Source of the DNA: CAYSCX01 sp964429575
GTDB lineage: Bacteria > Desulfobacterota > Binatia > Binatales > Binataceae
Assembly (NCBI GenBank): GCA_964429575.1
Contig: CAYSCX010000001.1
Coordinates: 1-64,000, forward strand
Length of the DNA stretch: 64,000 nt
Direction of reading: 5' to 3'
Below the pieces are notes generated by a model, which saw nothing but the letters and a program-made list of their open reading frames with translations, made no database searches and had not been told where the DNA came from. Both the position numbers and the translations under genes were made by a program. This document shows, one piece after another, positions 8,859 through 17,125 of the stretch (positions within the stretch are counted from its first letter, which is position 1; every line of letters begins with the position of its first letter).

Positions 8859-10019
8859 ATGAGTCTCAAGCGCAAGGCAGCAATCGCCGGGGTGTACGAA
8901 CATCCGACTCGCTTCGCACCCGACAAGAGCATGTTCCAAATCATGGCGGAGAGCGCGCGCGGCGCAGTCGAGGACGCCGGCCTCAGGTTCAAGGACGTGG
9001 ACGGCCTGTTCAGCACCGGGATCGGCTTCGGCGGGATGGGGATCGTCGGCTTCGCCGATTACATGAACATGACGCCCAACTATCTCGACTCGACGTCGAT
9101 CGGCGGTTCATCGTTCGTCGCGCACACCGCGCACGCCGCCGCTGCAATCGCAGCGGGTCTGTGCGAAGTCGGTCTGGTCGTGTACGGGTCGACCGCGGCG
9201 TCATCGCGGTTCGCGATCGGCACCGGCGGCGGCGGCGGAGGCGGCGACATACCCGACCAGTACGAAGCGCCGTTCGGTCCAACGACCGTGGGCGCTTACG
9301 CAATGATCGCGCAGCGCCACATGCATGATTACGGCACCACCGCGGCGCAGCTCGCCGAGATCGCGGTCACCATGCGCCTGCACGCGTCGATGAATCCGCA
9401 GGCGAAGTATCGCGATCCGATTACGGTCGAGGACGTGCTCGCGTCGCGGATAATCTCATCGCCGCTTCATCTGCTCGACTGCTGCATTATCTCCGACGGC
9501 GGCGGCGCCGTGATCGTCACTTCCGCGGAGCGCGCGCGCGATCTCAAGAACAAGCCGGTCTATCTATTGGGCGCCGGCGAGACGGCGCGCCACGCTGCGC
9601 GCGGCAAGCGCGATTTTCTGGAGATTGCGGCGGCGCAGTCGGGACGGCTTGCATTCGAGCGCGCTGGCGTCGCGCACAAAGACATCGACATGGCGATGAT
9701 TTACGACTCGTTCACCATCACGGTGCTGACGACGCTGGAGAACCTGGGGTTCTGCAAGCGCGGCGAGGGCGGCGCATTCGTGACGGGCGGGCGGCTGCGT
9801 TTCGACGGCGACTTCCCGATCAACACCGACGGCGGCGGTCTGTCATCGAACCATCCGGGGATGCGCGGAATCTTTCTGGTGATCGAGGCGGCCAGGCAGC
9901 TTCGCGGCGAATGCGGTCCTCTCCAGGTCAAGGATTGCAAGACGGCGCTGGTGCACGGCACCGGCGGCGCGCTCGGGACCCGGCATTCGGGCGCGACGCT
10001 GATTCTGTCCAATCAGTAG
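8859..10019 (+). CDS. Thiolase-like (SCP-x/Ltp2-type) acyl-CoA protein without the nucleophilic Cys
   Basis: A 386-residue thiolase-fold protein of the non-decarboxylating lipid-transfer type. The body matches this subgroup (A-I-A-G-V-Y-E-H-P-T-R start, G-G-G-G-G-G spacer, Y-D-S-F-T-I, N-T-D-G-G-G-L-S-S-N-H-P-G near the end). The loop that carries the acyl-accepting Cys in true thiolases reads T-S-I-G-G-S-S-F-V-A-H here, with no Cys. That, with the DUF35 gene 16 bases downstream, matches the Ltp2-ChsH2 type of steroid side-chain aldolase more than a thiolase. Aldolase function is inference; the missing Cys is seen directly. It probably forms a complex with the next product. Confidence 0.82.
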   Translation: MSLKRKAAIAGVYEHPTRFAPDKSMFQIMAESARGAVEDAGLRFKDVDGLFSTGIGFGGMGIVGFADYMNMTPNYLDSTSIGGSSFVAHTAHAAAAIAAGLCEVGLVVYGSTAASSRFAIGTGGGGGGGDIPDQYEAPFGPTTVGAYAMIAQRHMHDYGTTAAQLAEIAVTMRLHASMNPQAKYRDPITVEDVLASRIISSPLHLLDCCIISDGGGAVIVTSAERARDLKNKPVYLLGAGETARHAARGKRDFLEIAAAQSGRLAFERAGVAHKDIDMAMIYDSFTITVLTTLENLGFCKRGEGGAFVTGGRLRFDGDFPINTDGGGLSSNHPGMRGIFLVIEAARQLRGECGPLQVKDCKTALVHGTGGALGTRHSGATLILSNQ

Positions 10020-10035
10020 CAGGGCGGCGATTTCA

Positions 10036-10461
10036 ATGGCTGATCAACAGGCGGTCAAGTACAACAAGCCTCTTCCGCATATCGACGAAGAGAACCGGCC
10101 GTGGTGGGAGGCGCTCAAACGTCACGAGTTGTACGTGCAGCGCTGCCGCGACTGCGGCGAGCTGCGCTATTACCCGCGCGCGCAGTGCACCGAGTGTCTG
10201 TCGCCGAAGACCGAGTGGCTGAAGTGCTCGGGACGCGGGAAGGTTTACACGTTCACGGTGACCAACCAGAACCAGGCGCCCGGATTTCGCGAGTCGCTGC
10301 CTTACATCATGGCCTACGTCGAGCTGGACGAAGGGCTCAAAATGTTGACCAACATTATCGACTGCCGCCCCGAAGAGGCTAAAATAGGGATGCCCGTCGA
10401 GGTCGTATACGATGACGTCACGCCGGAGGTGACGCTCGCGAAATTCCGCCCGGCGAGGTAA
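10036..10461 (+). CDS. Zn-ribbon/OB-fold DUF35 protein, partner of the thiolase-like enzyme
   Basis: 141-residue DUF35 protein. The N-terminal helix W-W-E-A-L-K-R-H-E-L is followed by a rubredoxin-like zinc ribbon, C-R-D-C-G and C-T-E-C about 15 residues apart, then an OB-fold (GRGKVYTFTVTNQ). DUF35 proteins dock on thiolase-like enzymes and help present acyl-CoA; ChsH2 of steroid degradation is the best-studied relative. Order and spacing (thiolase-like, then DUF35) are the classical arrangement. All four Cys ligands are intact. Confidence 0.9.
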   Translation: MADQQAVKYNKPLPHIDEENRPWWEALKRHELYVQRCRDCGELRYYPRAQCTECLSPKTEWLKCSGRGKVYTFTVTNQNQAPGFRESLPYIMAYVELDEGLKMLTNIIDCRPEEAKIGMPVEVVYDDVTPEVTLAKFRPAR

Positions 10462-10474
10462 GGACCAGAGCCTG

Positions 10475-11158
10475 GTGAGTACAGTTATTGATCTGCATTG
10501 TCACAGTGAAGCCTCGGAAGACAGCCGCGCACCGGTAGAGGCGTACCTCAACTGGATCAAGCTGCGTCATGCGGAGCGACCGGTTGACGGAATCGTCCTG
10601 ACCGAGCACCGTCAGTTCAATCGCGCCGCGGACTACCGCGCACTCGAGGACAAGTTCGGCGTGATGGTGCTGCGTGCGTCGGAGGTCGAGACGAACTACG
10701 GACACATGCTCCTGTTCGGGGTCAATGACGGCATCCTCAAGCGTTTCGACTTCGCGAACATACGGCTGGACGCGCAGGCGCTGATCAACGAAGCGCAGCA
10801 GATGGGCGGCGTCGTGGTGCCGTGCCATCCCGGGCGTCCCAACATCGGTCTGTGCGAGCATTACGAGAACAAGCCGCCGCTCGAAAACGTAGTCGCGGTC
10901 GAGATGTTAAACGGCGGCTCGCGCAAGGGCGAGGACGAACGCACCGAGGAACTCATCAAGCGTCACGGTTACGCCGCGACCGGCGGCTCGGACAGCCACT
11001 TGGTGAGCCTGATCGGACTTTGCGCGACGCGCTTTGTCGCGGACATCAAGACGATTGACGAGCTGGTGCGCGAGCTCAAGGGCGGACAGTACGAGCCGGC
11101 GGACTTTCGACCGCGGCGCCACCCGGTGCATCGCGCGGTTGCAGTCGAGTCGAAATAG
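10475..11158 (+). CDS. PHP-domain metal-dependent hydrolase
   Basis: 227-residue polymerase-and-histidinol-phosphatase domain protein, starting at GTG 13 bases after the DUF35 stop. The metal motifs are complete: I-D-L-H-C-H-S, V-L-T-E-H-R, a Glu in A-S-E-V-E, V-P-C-H-P-G, and G-G-S-D-S-H near the C-terminus. PHP enzymes hydrolyse phosphoesters with a multinuclear metal centre. Its place between DUF35 and MaoC genes is unusual, because no phosphoester step is expected in acyl-CoA side-chain cleavage. It may act on a CoA-related phosphate or simply share the operon. Substrate unknown. Confidence 0.85.
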   Translation: MSTVIDLHCHSEASEDSRAPVEAYLNWIKLRHAERPVDGIVLTEHRQFNRAADYRALEDKFGVMVLRASEVETNYGHMLLFGVNDGILKRFDFANIRLDAQALINEAQQMGGVVVPCHPGRPNIGLCEHYENKPPLENVVAVEMLNGGSRKGEDERTEELIKRHGYAATGGSDSHLVSLIGLCATRFVADIKTIDELVRELKGGQYEPADFRPRRHPVHRAVAVESK

Positions 11159-11160
11159 CG

Positions 11161-11607
11161 ATGGCAGTCAATTTCGATCCGGCAATCATCAACAAGGTAT
11201 TCGAAGTCACCAAGCCGGTGCATGTCAGCGCTGAACACATCAGAAAGTTCTGCGAGGTGACGAGCGAGACCAATCCGCTTTTCACTGACGAGGAAGCCGC
11301 AAAGAATGGACCCTATGGCGGGATTGTCGCGCCGCCGGCGTTCGCGGTGACGTTTCGCAACGGCCGCCACTTCTTCACCCACGTGCCGCGCTACGGGCAT
11401 GGAGGATTCGACGCGGGCAAGGACGTGGAGTTCGTCTCGCCGATTCGGCCCGGCGATGAGGTCACGCTGAGCTCGCACGTAAAGGAAATCTACGAGAAGA
11501 CCGGGCGAAGCGGCACCATGGTGTTCGTGGTGGTGCGTTCGACACTGAAGAACCAGCGCAACGAAGCGGTTGCACACATCGACCACCGATTCATGAGCCG
11601 AACCTGA
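11161..11607 (+). CDS. MaoC-like dehydratase, FAS1-type N-terminal half
   Basis: 148-residue hotdog-fold protein beginning 2 bases after the PHP stop. It has the N-half pattern of split MaoC hydratases: substrate-side segment V-T-S-E-T-N-P-L-F-T-D-E, G-G-I-V-A-P-P-A-F-A and G-G-F-D-A-G-K-D-V-E-F. Members of this half usually lack the catalytic Asp/His pair and dimerise with a catalytic half from the next gene, as ChsH1 does with its partner. The next gene encodes that kind of partner 22 bases on. Likely role: enoyl-CoA hydration before the retro-aldol step. Confidence 0.82.
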   Translation: MAVNFDPAIINKVFEVTKPVHVSAEHIRKFCEVTSETNPLFTDEEAAKNGPYGGIVAPPAFAVTFRNGRHFFTHVPRYGHGGFDAGKDVEFVSPIRPGDEVTLSSHVKEIYEKTGRSGTMVFVVVRSTLKNQRNEAVAHIDHRFMSRT

Positions 11608-11629
11608 ACGGCGACCAACAGAGCATCAT

Positions 11630-12049
11630 GTGAAGAAATTCGAAGATCTCCACATCGGCGATACGCTGGGGCCGCTCCAGCTGTCCGTCAGCAGAGACCA
11701 GACGCGCGCCTACGCACGGGCGTTTGCGCTCGATGCGCCGCGCTTCACCGACGATGAGGGCGCGCGCAAAGAGGGACTGCCCGGCATGATCCTGCCGGGC
11801 AATCTGAGCCTGTCGCTCCTGACCAAGTTGCTGACGGATTGGATCGGAGAGAGCGGCGCGAAGTTGATGAGACTGGGGACGACCTACCGCCAGCCAGTAC
11901 AGCCGGATCAGACGCTGACGCTGCAAGGGTTCGTGACCAACGCGAATGCCGCCGACCGGTCCGCGGAGATCGACGTGTGGATCGAGACTGCGGAAGCCGA
12001 CCGGCTCGTGATCGGCACCGCGACGGTGCAGTTCCCGGCGGCGAAGTAG
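11630..12049 (+). CDS. MaoC-like dehydratase, second hotdog half
   Basis: 139-residue protein starting with GTG (MKKFEDLHIGDTLGPL), a form typical of MaoC C-halves. It shows F-A-L-D-A-P-R-F-T-D-D-E where the hydratase Asp/His loop lies, and G-M-I-L-P-G-N-L. The usual catalytic His of the D-x5-H motif is not obvious, because the region reads D-A-P-R-F-T. Together with the upstream half it should form a heteromeric enoyl-CoA hydratase or a hotdog accessory. It ends the forward cluster, 15 bases from the convergent permease stop. Confidence 0.78.
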   Translation: MKKFEDLHIGDTLGPLQLSVSRDQTRAYARAFALDAPRFTDDEGARKEGLPGMILPGNLSLSLLTKLLTDWIGESGAKLMRLGTTYRQPVQPDQTLTLQGFVTNANAADRSAEIDVWIETAEADRLVIGTATVQFPAAK

Positions 12050-12064
12050 CCGCGCGCACGGTCG

Positions 12065-13210
12065 TCAGCCCACAGTTCTGAGTCCCTCGACGATGTTGCG
12101 GCGCAACGCCGTGACCGCCGGGATCAAGCTCGAGACAAATCCGATCAACGCAGCCACCAGCATGCTGAGCACGATGACGCGCGTCGAAAGTCTTAGCAGG
12201 CGATCCGCTAGAAGTCCCAAGCCTGAGAGATATGGAATCATCTTGAAAACGCCCCAGGCCGCCGCGCAGCCGAGCGCGCCGCCGACCCCTGCGATGATGA
12301 CCCCCTCGGCAACCAGCGGAGCCAGGATGGCCGCGCGGGTGAACCCCAACGCGCGCATGACAGCGAATTCGTTGCGGCGTTCGCGCACCGACATCGCGGC
12401 CGTGTTCGCCGCGACCATGCCGATAGTAACGATGACGATGAACGCCAACACCTCAACGACGTCGAACAGCACGCGGTATTCGCTGACCCGCGCCTGCGCC
12501 ATCGAGAACTCGGACTGCGTCTGGGTTTCCGCCGACGAGTTTGCGAAGGTTTCGTCGACCGCCGCTATCACCGCGGGAATCGCGTCAGTGTTGTCCACCT
12601 TGACCCAGAAGATATTCGCGGTGCCCGGTCGTCCGAGCAGTTCATCAAGGTAATCGCGGCGGAATATCACGGCGTAGTCGATTCCGACGCCGGTGAGCGT
12701 ACCGGCGATCGTAAGCTCCACGTCGACCGGGTAGGTCACACCGCGAAGCGTGACCTTATCGCCGATCCGCCAGCCGTAGCGCTTGAGCAGCGCCGCACCC
12801 ATCAGCGCACCCGTGCGGCTGCGCTGAAATTCCTTAGCGCTCTGGGCAGTGATGCCGAAGTCGGGCCACATCTCATTCACCGGCCCCGGGTCGACGGCCA
12901 TGCCCGCCACCTGCGAGTCGGGATCGCGGTAGTAGCCCATGAAGATGCTTGCCGCCATGACCGTCTCGACGTGCGGCACTCCACGAATACGCGTCGCATA
13001 TGCTTGCGGCAGCACGTAAAAGTAGCTGGCCTTCGCAGACACGACGAGTCTTAGTGAGCTGACGCGGTCGCGCAGCAGCTCGTTGACCACCTCGGGCATG
13101 CTTATCAGCGCCGCGAAGATGAAGAGCGATACCGCGACGGAGACGAGGGTGAGTAGAGTTCTGCGCTTATTGCGGAGCAGATTGCGGATGATGAGAGGCA
13201 GGAGTTTCAT
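12065..13210 (-). CDS. FtsX-like ABC transporter permease (second of a pair)
   Basis: 381-residue inner-membrane permease of the MacB/FtsX superfamily. One N-terminal TM helix follows a basic start (RNLLRNKRRTLLTLVSVAVS). A periplasmic MacB-PCD-like domain of about 220 residues comes next, then three C-terminal TM helices with the conserved R-R-N-E-F-A-V-M-R-A-L-G-F segment after the second helix. It shares length and layout with the next gene upstream, so the two look like a tandem duplication. They would form a heterodimeric permease. No ATPase subunit is nearby, so the partner must be encoded elsewhere. Confidence 0.9.
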   Translation of the reverse strand: MKLLPLIIRNLLRNKRRTLLTLVSVAVSLFIFAALISMPEVVNELLRDRVSSLRLVVSAKASYFYVLPQAYATRIRGVPHVETVMAASIFMGYYRDPDSQVAGMAVDPGPVNEMWPDFGITAQSAKEFQRSRTGALMGAALLKRYGWRIGDKVTLRGVTYPVDVELTIAGTLTGVGIDYAVIFRRDYLDELLGRPGTANIFWVKVDNTDAIPAVIAAVDETFANSSAETQTQSEFSMAQARVSEYRVLFDVVEVLAFIVIVTIGMVAANTAAMSVRERRNEFAVMRALGFTRAAILAPLVAEGVIIAGVGGALGCAAAWGVFKMIPYLSGLGLLADRLLRLSTRVIVLSMLVAALIGFVSSLIPAVTALRRNIVEGLRTVG

Positions 13211-13278
13211 CGACGCCGCAGCACGATCCTACGCCGGCGGCAGTAGGGTTGAAATGGGAAGGAATTGCGTTGCGCTCG

Positions 13279-14424
13279 CTATGCCACCGCGCGCAGCCCG
13301 TCCGAAATGTTGCGCCGGGTCGCACCGAGCGCGGGAATCAGCGCGCTCAGCATGCCCATCGTTGCCGCGATCGCGAGTCCGGCGCCGACGATCGTCGGGG
13401 GAACGCTGAGCGCGAGCGCGAGTGGTCCCAACGCGGTGGAATTTAGCGCCACAAACTTGAATAGCAGCCATCCGAGCAGGCATCCGAGCGCGCCCCCAAC
13501 CAGGCCCATTACGAGGCCTTCGCCCACCAGCGAGGCGAGAATCAGGCGGCGCGGAAAGCCGATCGCGCGCAACACTGCGATTTCGGGTTGGCGCTCGCGG
13601 ATCGACATCGCCGCGGTGTTGGCCGCGACCAGGCCAATCGAAATCAGGACGATCACCGCAAGCACCTTCGCGATGTCGAGCAGCGCGTGGTAGTTCGAGG
13701 CGGCGGTGATGAAAAACGCCGCCTCAGACTCCGTTTCGGTTTCAGCTGACGAGTTTCGGAAGCCGTCGTCGATCGACGCGATGACCTGCGGGATCGATTC
13801 CGGCCCGTCAACCTTGACCCAGAAGAGGCTCACGACGTCGCTGATGCGGAGCGATTCATGCAGATAGTCGCGGCGGAAAACCAGCGCCACGGGGGGCGCG
13901 CGATCGCCGAGAGTTCCGACGATCTCCAACTCGAGGTTGATGGGATGGATGATGCCGCGCAAGATAATGCGTTCGCCGATTTTCCACTTGAAACGATCCA
14001 TGAGCGCGTCGCCGGCCAATGCGGCCATGCGATTTGACTTGAATGCACGCGCCTCAGCCGGAGAGATGCCCCAGTCGGGCCACATTTGGTCGATTTCTTC
14101 CGGATCAACGCCAAAGTTCGGGAACAGTTCCGCAGGGTCGCGATAGACGCCCGCGAACAGCGTAAACGCCGCGACATTTTGGACGTGCTTGGTGGCGCGG
14201 ATACGCTCGCGGAACGCCTCGGGCAGCGGATAAAAGATTCCGGCTTTGCTGTGGACCAGCAGGCGCTGCGTCGATTGCCGATCGTGCAGGAAGCGGTCGA
14301 AAACCGCGGGGACGCTCATCAACGAGGAAAAGATGAAGAGCGAGACGGCGATGGCGAGCGTGGTGAGCAGGGTGCGGCGGCGGTTGCGCCGGAGGTTGCG
14401 TTCGATGAGCCGCAGGAACTTCAC
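13279..14424 (-). CDS. FtsX-like ABC transporter permease (first of a pair)
   Basis: Also 381 residues, with the same architecture: basic start IERNLRRNRRRTLLTTLAIAVS, a long periplasmic domain, and C-terminal helices flanking R-Q-P-E-I-A-V-L-R-A-I-G-F-P. It precedes its paralogue by 68 bases. Family members export lipoproteins, macrolides or peptides, or act as mechanotransducers for cell-wall hydrolases. The absence of MacB-type ATPase and membrane-fusion genes here leaves the role open. Confidence 0.9.
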   Translation of the reverse strand: MKFLRLIERNLRRNRRRTLLTTLAIAVSLFIFSSLMSVPAVFDRFLHDRQSTQRLLVHSKAGIFYPLPEAFRERIRATKHVQNVAAFTLFAGVYRDPAELFPNFGVDPEEIDQMWPDWGISPAEARAFKSNRMAALAGDALMDRFKWKIGERIILRGIIHPINLELEIVGTLGDRAPPVALVFRRDYLHESLRISDVVSLFWVKVDGPESIPQVIASIDDGFRNSSAETETESEAAFFITAASNYHALLDIAKVLAVIVLISIGLVAANTAAMSIRERQPEIAVLRAIGFPRRLILASLVGEGLVMGLVGGALGCLLGWLLFKFVALNSTALGPLALALSVPPTIVGAGLAIAATMGMLSALIPALGATRRNISDGLRAVA

Positions 14425-14504
14425 GCTCGGCTATTCCCCCACCTTGGCGGCGCGTGCGCCCGTGTGCCCGCCACGGCTCGCGCCGAATGGCGCGTTCCCG
14501 TTGG

Positions 14505-15053
14505 TCAGAGAGTCGCGCCGCGAAACGGCTCGTCGCGCGACGGTGGAAACTTGATCAGGTTGAGCGCCCAGAGCCGCGCCTGCCGTAGTGCTTCCTCGGC
14601 GCGCTTGAACAGCCGCTCCCGTTGCATCACGCCCCACACGTACACGTCAACCGATGGTTCGTCGGAGAGCGTGATGTCGATCATCCAGTCCTCGAGTTCG
14701 GGCCCGCACACCAGCAATCTGACCAGGCGGCCGTGGTCGATGACGATGCCGCGCGCTTCGCGCGGGATCTTGAATTCGTCCTTGATGCGTTTGACGAGAT
14801 GCGCCGGGTAGTGCTCCTCGGTCATCGGCAGGTACGCCCAGTCGCCGACCGGCGGATTAACCTGTTGGGCGATGCGGAGATTGTTGTCGGTCAGGTCTTC
14901 CTTGGCCTTGTCCTGATCGTAGTCCTTCGCGACCACGTAGAAAGTCATCGCGACCGGGAGCTTGGGCATCTCGGCCTCGGACTTCGCGCGCTTGGGTTTC
15001 TTGACGGTGGTTTCGACCCACCAGCGATTTTCGACGTTGGGCTTGTGCGCCAT
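14505..15053 (-). CDS. Conserved hypothetical protein, soluble, alpha/beta
   Basis: I do not recognise this 182-residue protein. It is soluble and mixed in charge. A Lys-rich start (VKKPKRAKSEAE) leads into beta-rich sequence (VAMTFYVVAKDYDQ), a helix with K-D-E-F-K-I-P-R-E-A, a hydrophobic strand LVRLLVCGPELEDWMIDITL, and a terminal helix rich in Arg/Glu/Ala. No metal or nucleotide motif stands out. It lies 18 bases after the zincin gene on the same strand and before the permease pair, so all four may form one operon. A partner role for the peptidase is possible but unproven. Confidence 0.6.
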   Translation of the reverse strand: MAHKPNVENRWWVETTVKKPKRAKSEAEMPKLPVAMTFYVVAKDYDQDKAKEDLTDNNLRIAQQVNPPVGDWAYLPMTEEHYPAHLVKRIKDEFKIPREARGIVIDHGRLVRLLVCGPELEDWMIDITLSDEPSVDVYVWGVMQRERLFKRAEEALRQARLWALNLIKFPPSRDEPFRGATL

Positions 15054-15071
15054 GGGGTCAGCAGTGGCCCA

Positions 15072-15620
15072 TCAGCGGCGCGACTTAGTGGCCCGGCGCG
15101 AGATGGCACGGCGCGGCGCAACTGCGCGGCGTCGCAGGCGCCGGACTCGCGACGGCGCCGCCACACGGCGTGCACCGGCAGAAAGGTGCCGCGAAGGGCG
15201 GCGTGCGCGCGTCAAGGCGCGGCGCGCGCTGCGACCGTTGCGCCGCGCCGCGGTGCGCAGTCCGGTCACCATGCGGCGCGAGAACAAGTCGGCCTTGCGC
15301 TCCGCGTCGGTCCAGTAAAGAAAGTGCGCCATTTCGTGATAGATCATCTGCACCCACATCCGCTCGCTATTGTACACGCGTCCGCGCTTCCAATTCTCGG
15401 GGTGCACCAGGTGGACCCGGCCGTCGTCGTAGGTCTGGCCGCCGCTCTTGCCCCAGTCGAGGTACTCGAACCAGCGGATTCGCGGCCGCTTCACGCCATA
15501 GAAACGGCAAAGTGCCGAGACCGCGCGCGCAAACGAGGCGGTGCGATGCGAGCGGAAGAAATCGACCAGCTTGCGATCGATCTCGCGTCTCTGAACGATG
15601 GGCGGCACGATCATTTTCAC
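15072..15620 (-). CDS. Putative SprT-like/zincin metallopeptidase with Arg-rich tail
   Basis: A 182-residue protein whose central part carries MIYHEMAHFLYWTDAERKAD, a clear HExxH zinc motif with a candidate third ligand just after it. The upstream strand-rich part (R-I-R-W-F-E-Y-L-D-W-G) resembles the SprT/zincin core. The last 60 residues are very Arg/Ser/Ala-rich and probably disordered, perhaps nucleic-acid-binding. Start chosen at GTG (V-K-M-I-V-P-P) with GGAGG 11 bases upstream; the ATG six bases further on is the alternative. Peptidase activity is inferred from the motif only. Confidence 0.6.
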   Translation of the reverse strand: MKMIVPPIVQRREIDRKLVDFFRSHRTASFARAVSALCRFYGVKRPRIRWFEYLDWGKSGGQTYDDGRVHLVHPENWKRGRVYNSERMWVQMIYHEMAHFLYWTDAERKADLFSRRMVTGLRTAARRNGRSARRALTRARRPSRHLSAGARRVAAPSRVRRLRRRAVAPRRAISRRATKSRR

Positions 15621-15692
15621 GTAGCAGGAAACCTCCGGAGAGCGGTGAGGGGGGATCATACGAGGGTGTCGTTTCGGGCGTCAATGATGCAG

Positions 15693-15720
15693 AAAGCCCC
15701 TCGGGGAGAGGGGCTTTTTT
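15693..15720. terminator. Intrinsic terminator hairpin
   Basis: AAAGCCCCTC, a 5-base loop, then GAGGGGCTTTTTT form a 10-bp stem followed by six T on the forward strand. Read on the reverse strand the stem is followed by TTTCT. The unknown gene starting at 16337 ends upstream of it on the reverse strand, so it probably ends that transcript and also blocks forward read-through into the zincin region. Confidence 0.8.
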
Positions 15721-15872
15721 GCGTTAGGCGCGGACGCAGCCGCGGCCGAATGCGCCGTCGCTTTAGCGGCCGCTGTGCCGAGAACCTCGTGCGTGGAAAT
15801 CGATCTCTGTGAGCGCGCGCCGGACCCGCGACAGACTCAGTCACACTGCGCGAAGTGCAGCCGATCCGAGAC

Positions 15873-16337
15873 TCAGCGCTGGAATGAATGCAGCCGCCGT
15901 TGCGGCCGGCGATTGCCGCGGCGGCGCACGCGGTTGAGGGTGAGGCGTTGCACGCGGCTCGCTTCCTTGAGACGGAGCCGCAGCGGAGTGATGCGCGTCG
16001 TACCCGGAGGCGCCGATAACAATGCGGTGAGCCGGCGGCGAAGTGCGTCCGCATCGATCCCAAGCGCGTCGCATACACTGTCGAACGCGAGCGGGCAAGC
16101 GACTCCCTTCGTGAATATCCAATCCGCGGCTTCAGTGAATGACGCGCGTTTGCGCGCGCTGGAGGAGTTGTGACCGTCCTGGATAATGTTGATCGCGTCG
16201 GCAAGAACCGCGAGCATCAGGCGCTGCTCGCTGGTTAGCGAGTGCCTACCCATTAGCTCAAAGAACTGGCTGCGCAGAATTACATCAGGGAAGGGACGCG
16301 TCTCACGAGCGTTGATGGTTCGCTGAGCGTTGTTCAT
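15873..16337 (-). CDS. Small conserved hypothetical protein with basic C-terminus
   Basis: 154 residues. The middle reads S-E-Q-R-L-M-L-A-V-L-A-D-A-I-N, then E-A-A-D-W-I-F and P-L-A-F-D-S-V-C-D-A-L-G-I-D-A-D-A-L-R-R. This pattern recalls a family of short hypothetical proteins in deltaproteobacterial-type genomes that carry a helix pair like a degenerate DNA-binding unit. The last 35 residues are Arg-rich (N-R-V-R-R-R-G-N-R-R), consistent with nucleic-acid binding. Function unknown; the family impression is from memory of the pattern, not a search. Confidence 0.6.
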   Translation of the reverse strand: MNNAQRTINARETRPFPDVILRSQFFELMGRHSLTSEQRLMLAVLADAINIIQDGHNSSSARKRASFTEAADWIFTKGVACPLAFDSVCDALGIDADALRRRLTALLSAPPGTTRITPLRLRLKEASRVQRLTLNRVRRRGNRRPQRRLHSFQR

Positions 16338-16767
16338 GACTCAGCGATCGCCCCCGATGAGAGGGAATGTGCCGCGAAAAAATTTGATAGCGCACGCGCA
16401 AACCACCGAACGTCCTCCTCTGGCGGCGAGCGGGTCGAAGTAGGTGAATTAGAGGAGCCGCAAGCGGAAACTAGTGCGAACGTAGTACCTTTGCAAGTGC
16501 GAAAAATAGTCGTGCCGCTCCATCGCGACCTAAAGATAAGCAGGGATGGCCTGAGAACTAGCTGTGGATAAGATTTGGACACGCCAACGCGAGCGCCTAG
16601 CGCGCCGAAGCGGTCGCCTCAATGTGCGCGCCGAAGCGCTGCCTGCCCAGCCGCAGCGTCATTTGGTATAGTCGTCACGAAGTCGGGTAAGACGGCTCGC
16701 CCGCGACGAGAACAGCGGCGCACACCAAGAGCTGCGGGGCGGTTTGGTCCCGCGAGGGAGCAAGTCA
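16338..16767. other. 430-bp intergenic region, no convincing gene
   Basis: This spacer is less GC-rich than its surroundings. A reverse frame of 82 codons and a forward frame without any ATG or GTG start both cross it, but neither resembles a protein. It holds a single perfect 9-mer DnaA-box match (TGTGGATAA, 16563-16571) and, near its right end, a candidate promoter for the AhpD-like gene. Confidence 0.5.
16644..16672 (+). promoter_or_regulatory. Candidate extended -10 promoter for the AhpD-like gene
   Basis: TGG-TATAGT at 16664-16672 matches an extended -10 element, with a weak TGCCCA 17 bases upstream in the -35 place. It lies about 95 bases before the start codon of the next gene and points the right way. 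It rests on sequence match only. Confidence 0.4.
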
Positions 16768-17100
16768 ATGGCTGATTTCTACGGCAAAGAGACAAGCAAG
16801 TTCCTGCGCAAGCTCAGGCAGCACTCACCGGATCAATTTAAGGGATTCCTCGAATTCGACCAGGCTGTGTTCAAGGACGGCGCGATACCGTCCAAGACCA
16901 AGGAGTTGATGGCGATCACGGCGGCACATGTCACGCAGTGCCCGTGGTGCATCGACGCGCATGTGTCGCGCGCAAAGGAAAAGGGTTGCACCGACGAAGA
17001 GATCGCGGAGGCAGTGTGGGTGGCGGCGGCAATGCGCGCGGGGGCGGCGTTCAGCCACGGCGCGATCGCGATGGCGGTCGCTGACGAGCACAAGCACTAA
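16768..17100 (+). CDS. AhpD-like/carboxymuconolactone decarboxylase family protein
   Basis: 110-residue all-helical protein with the redox motif C-P-W-C-I-D-A-H, the CxxCxxxH of AhpD-like proteins, after T-A-A-H-V-T-Q. Such proteins act as thiol peroxidases or disulfide reductants, though many CMD proteins are uncharacterised. The ATG has GAGGGAG upstream; eight extra codons of open frame precede it without a ribosome site. It lies 25 bases before ispG and may share its transcript. It is a useful Cys-only comparison for the selenocysteine candidate near 39.9 kb. Confidence 0.88.
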   Translation: MADFYGKETSKFLRKLRQHSPDQFKGFLEFDQAVFKDGAIPSKTKELMAITAAHVTQCPWCIDAHVSRAKEKGCTDEEIAEAVWVAAAMRAGAAFSHGAIAMAVADEHKH

Positions 17101-17125
17101 AGACCCGAAGCGACGGCGGTCCGGG

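Noticed and set aside
16563..16571. Perfect DnaA box (TGTGGATAA)
   Set aside because: A single 9-mer match is expected by chance about once in this length. No cluster, AT-rich unwinding element or dnaA/dnaN gene is near, so it is not an origin.
16334..16582. 82-codon reverse frame in the 16.4-kb spacer
   Set aside because: Ser/Thr-rich with no pattern and no clear ribosome site. An overlapping forward frame is equally long but lacks a start codon.
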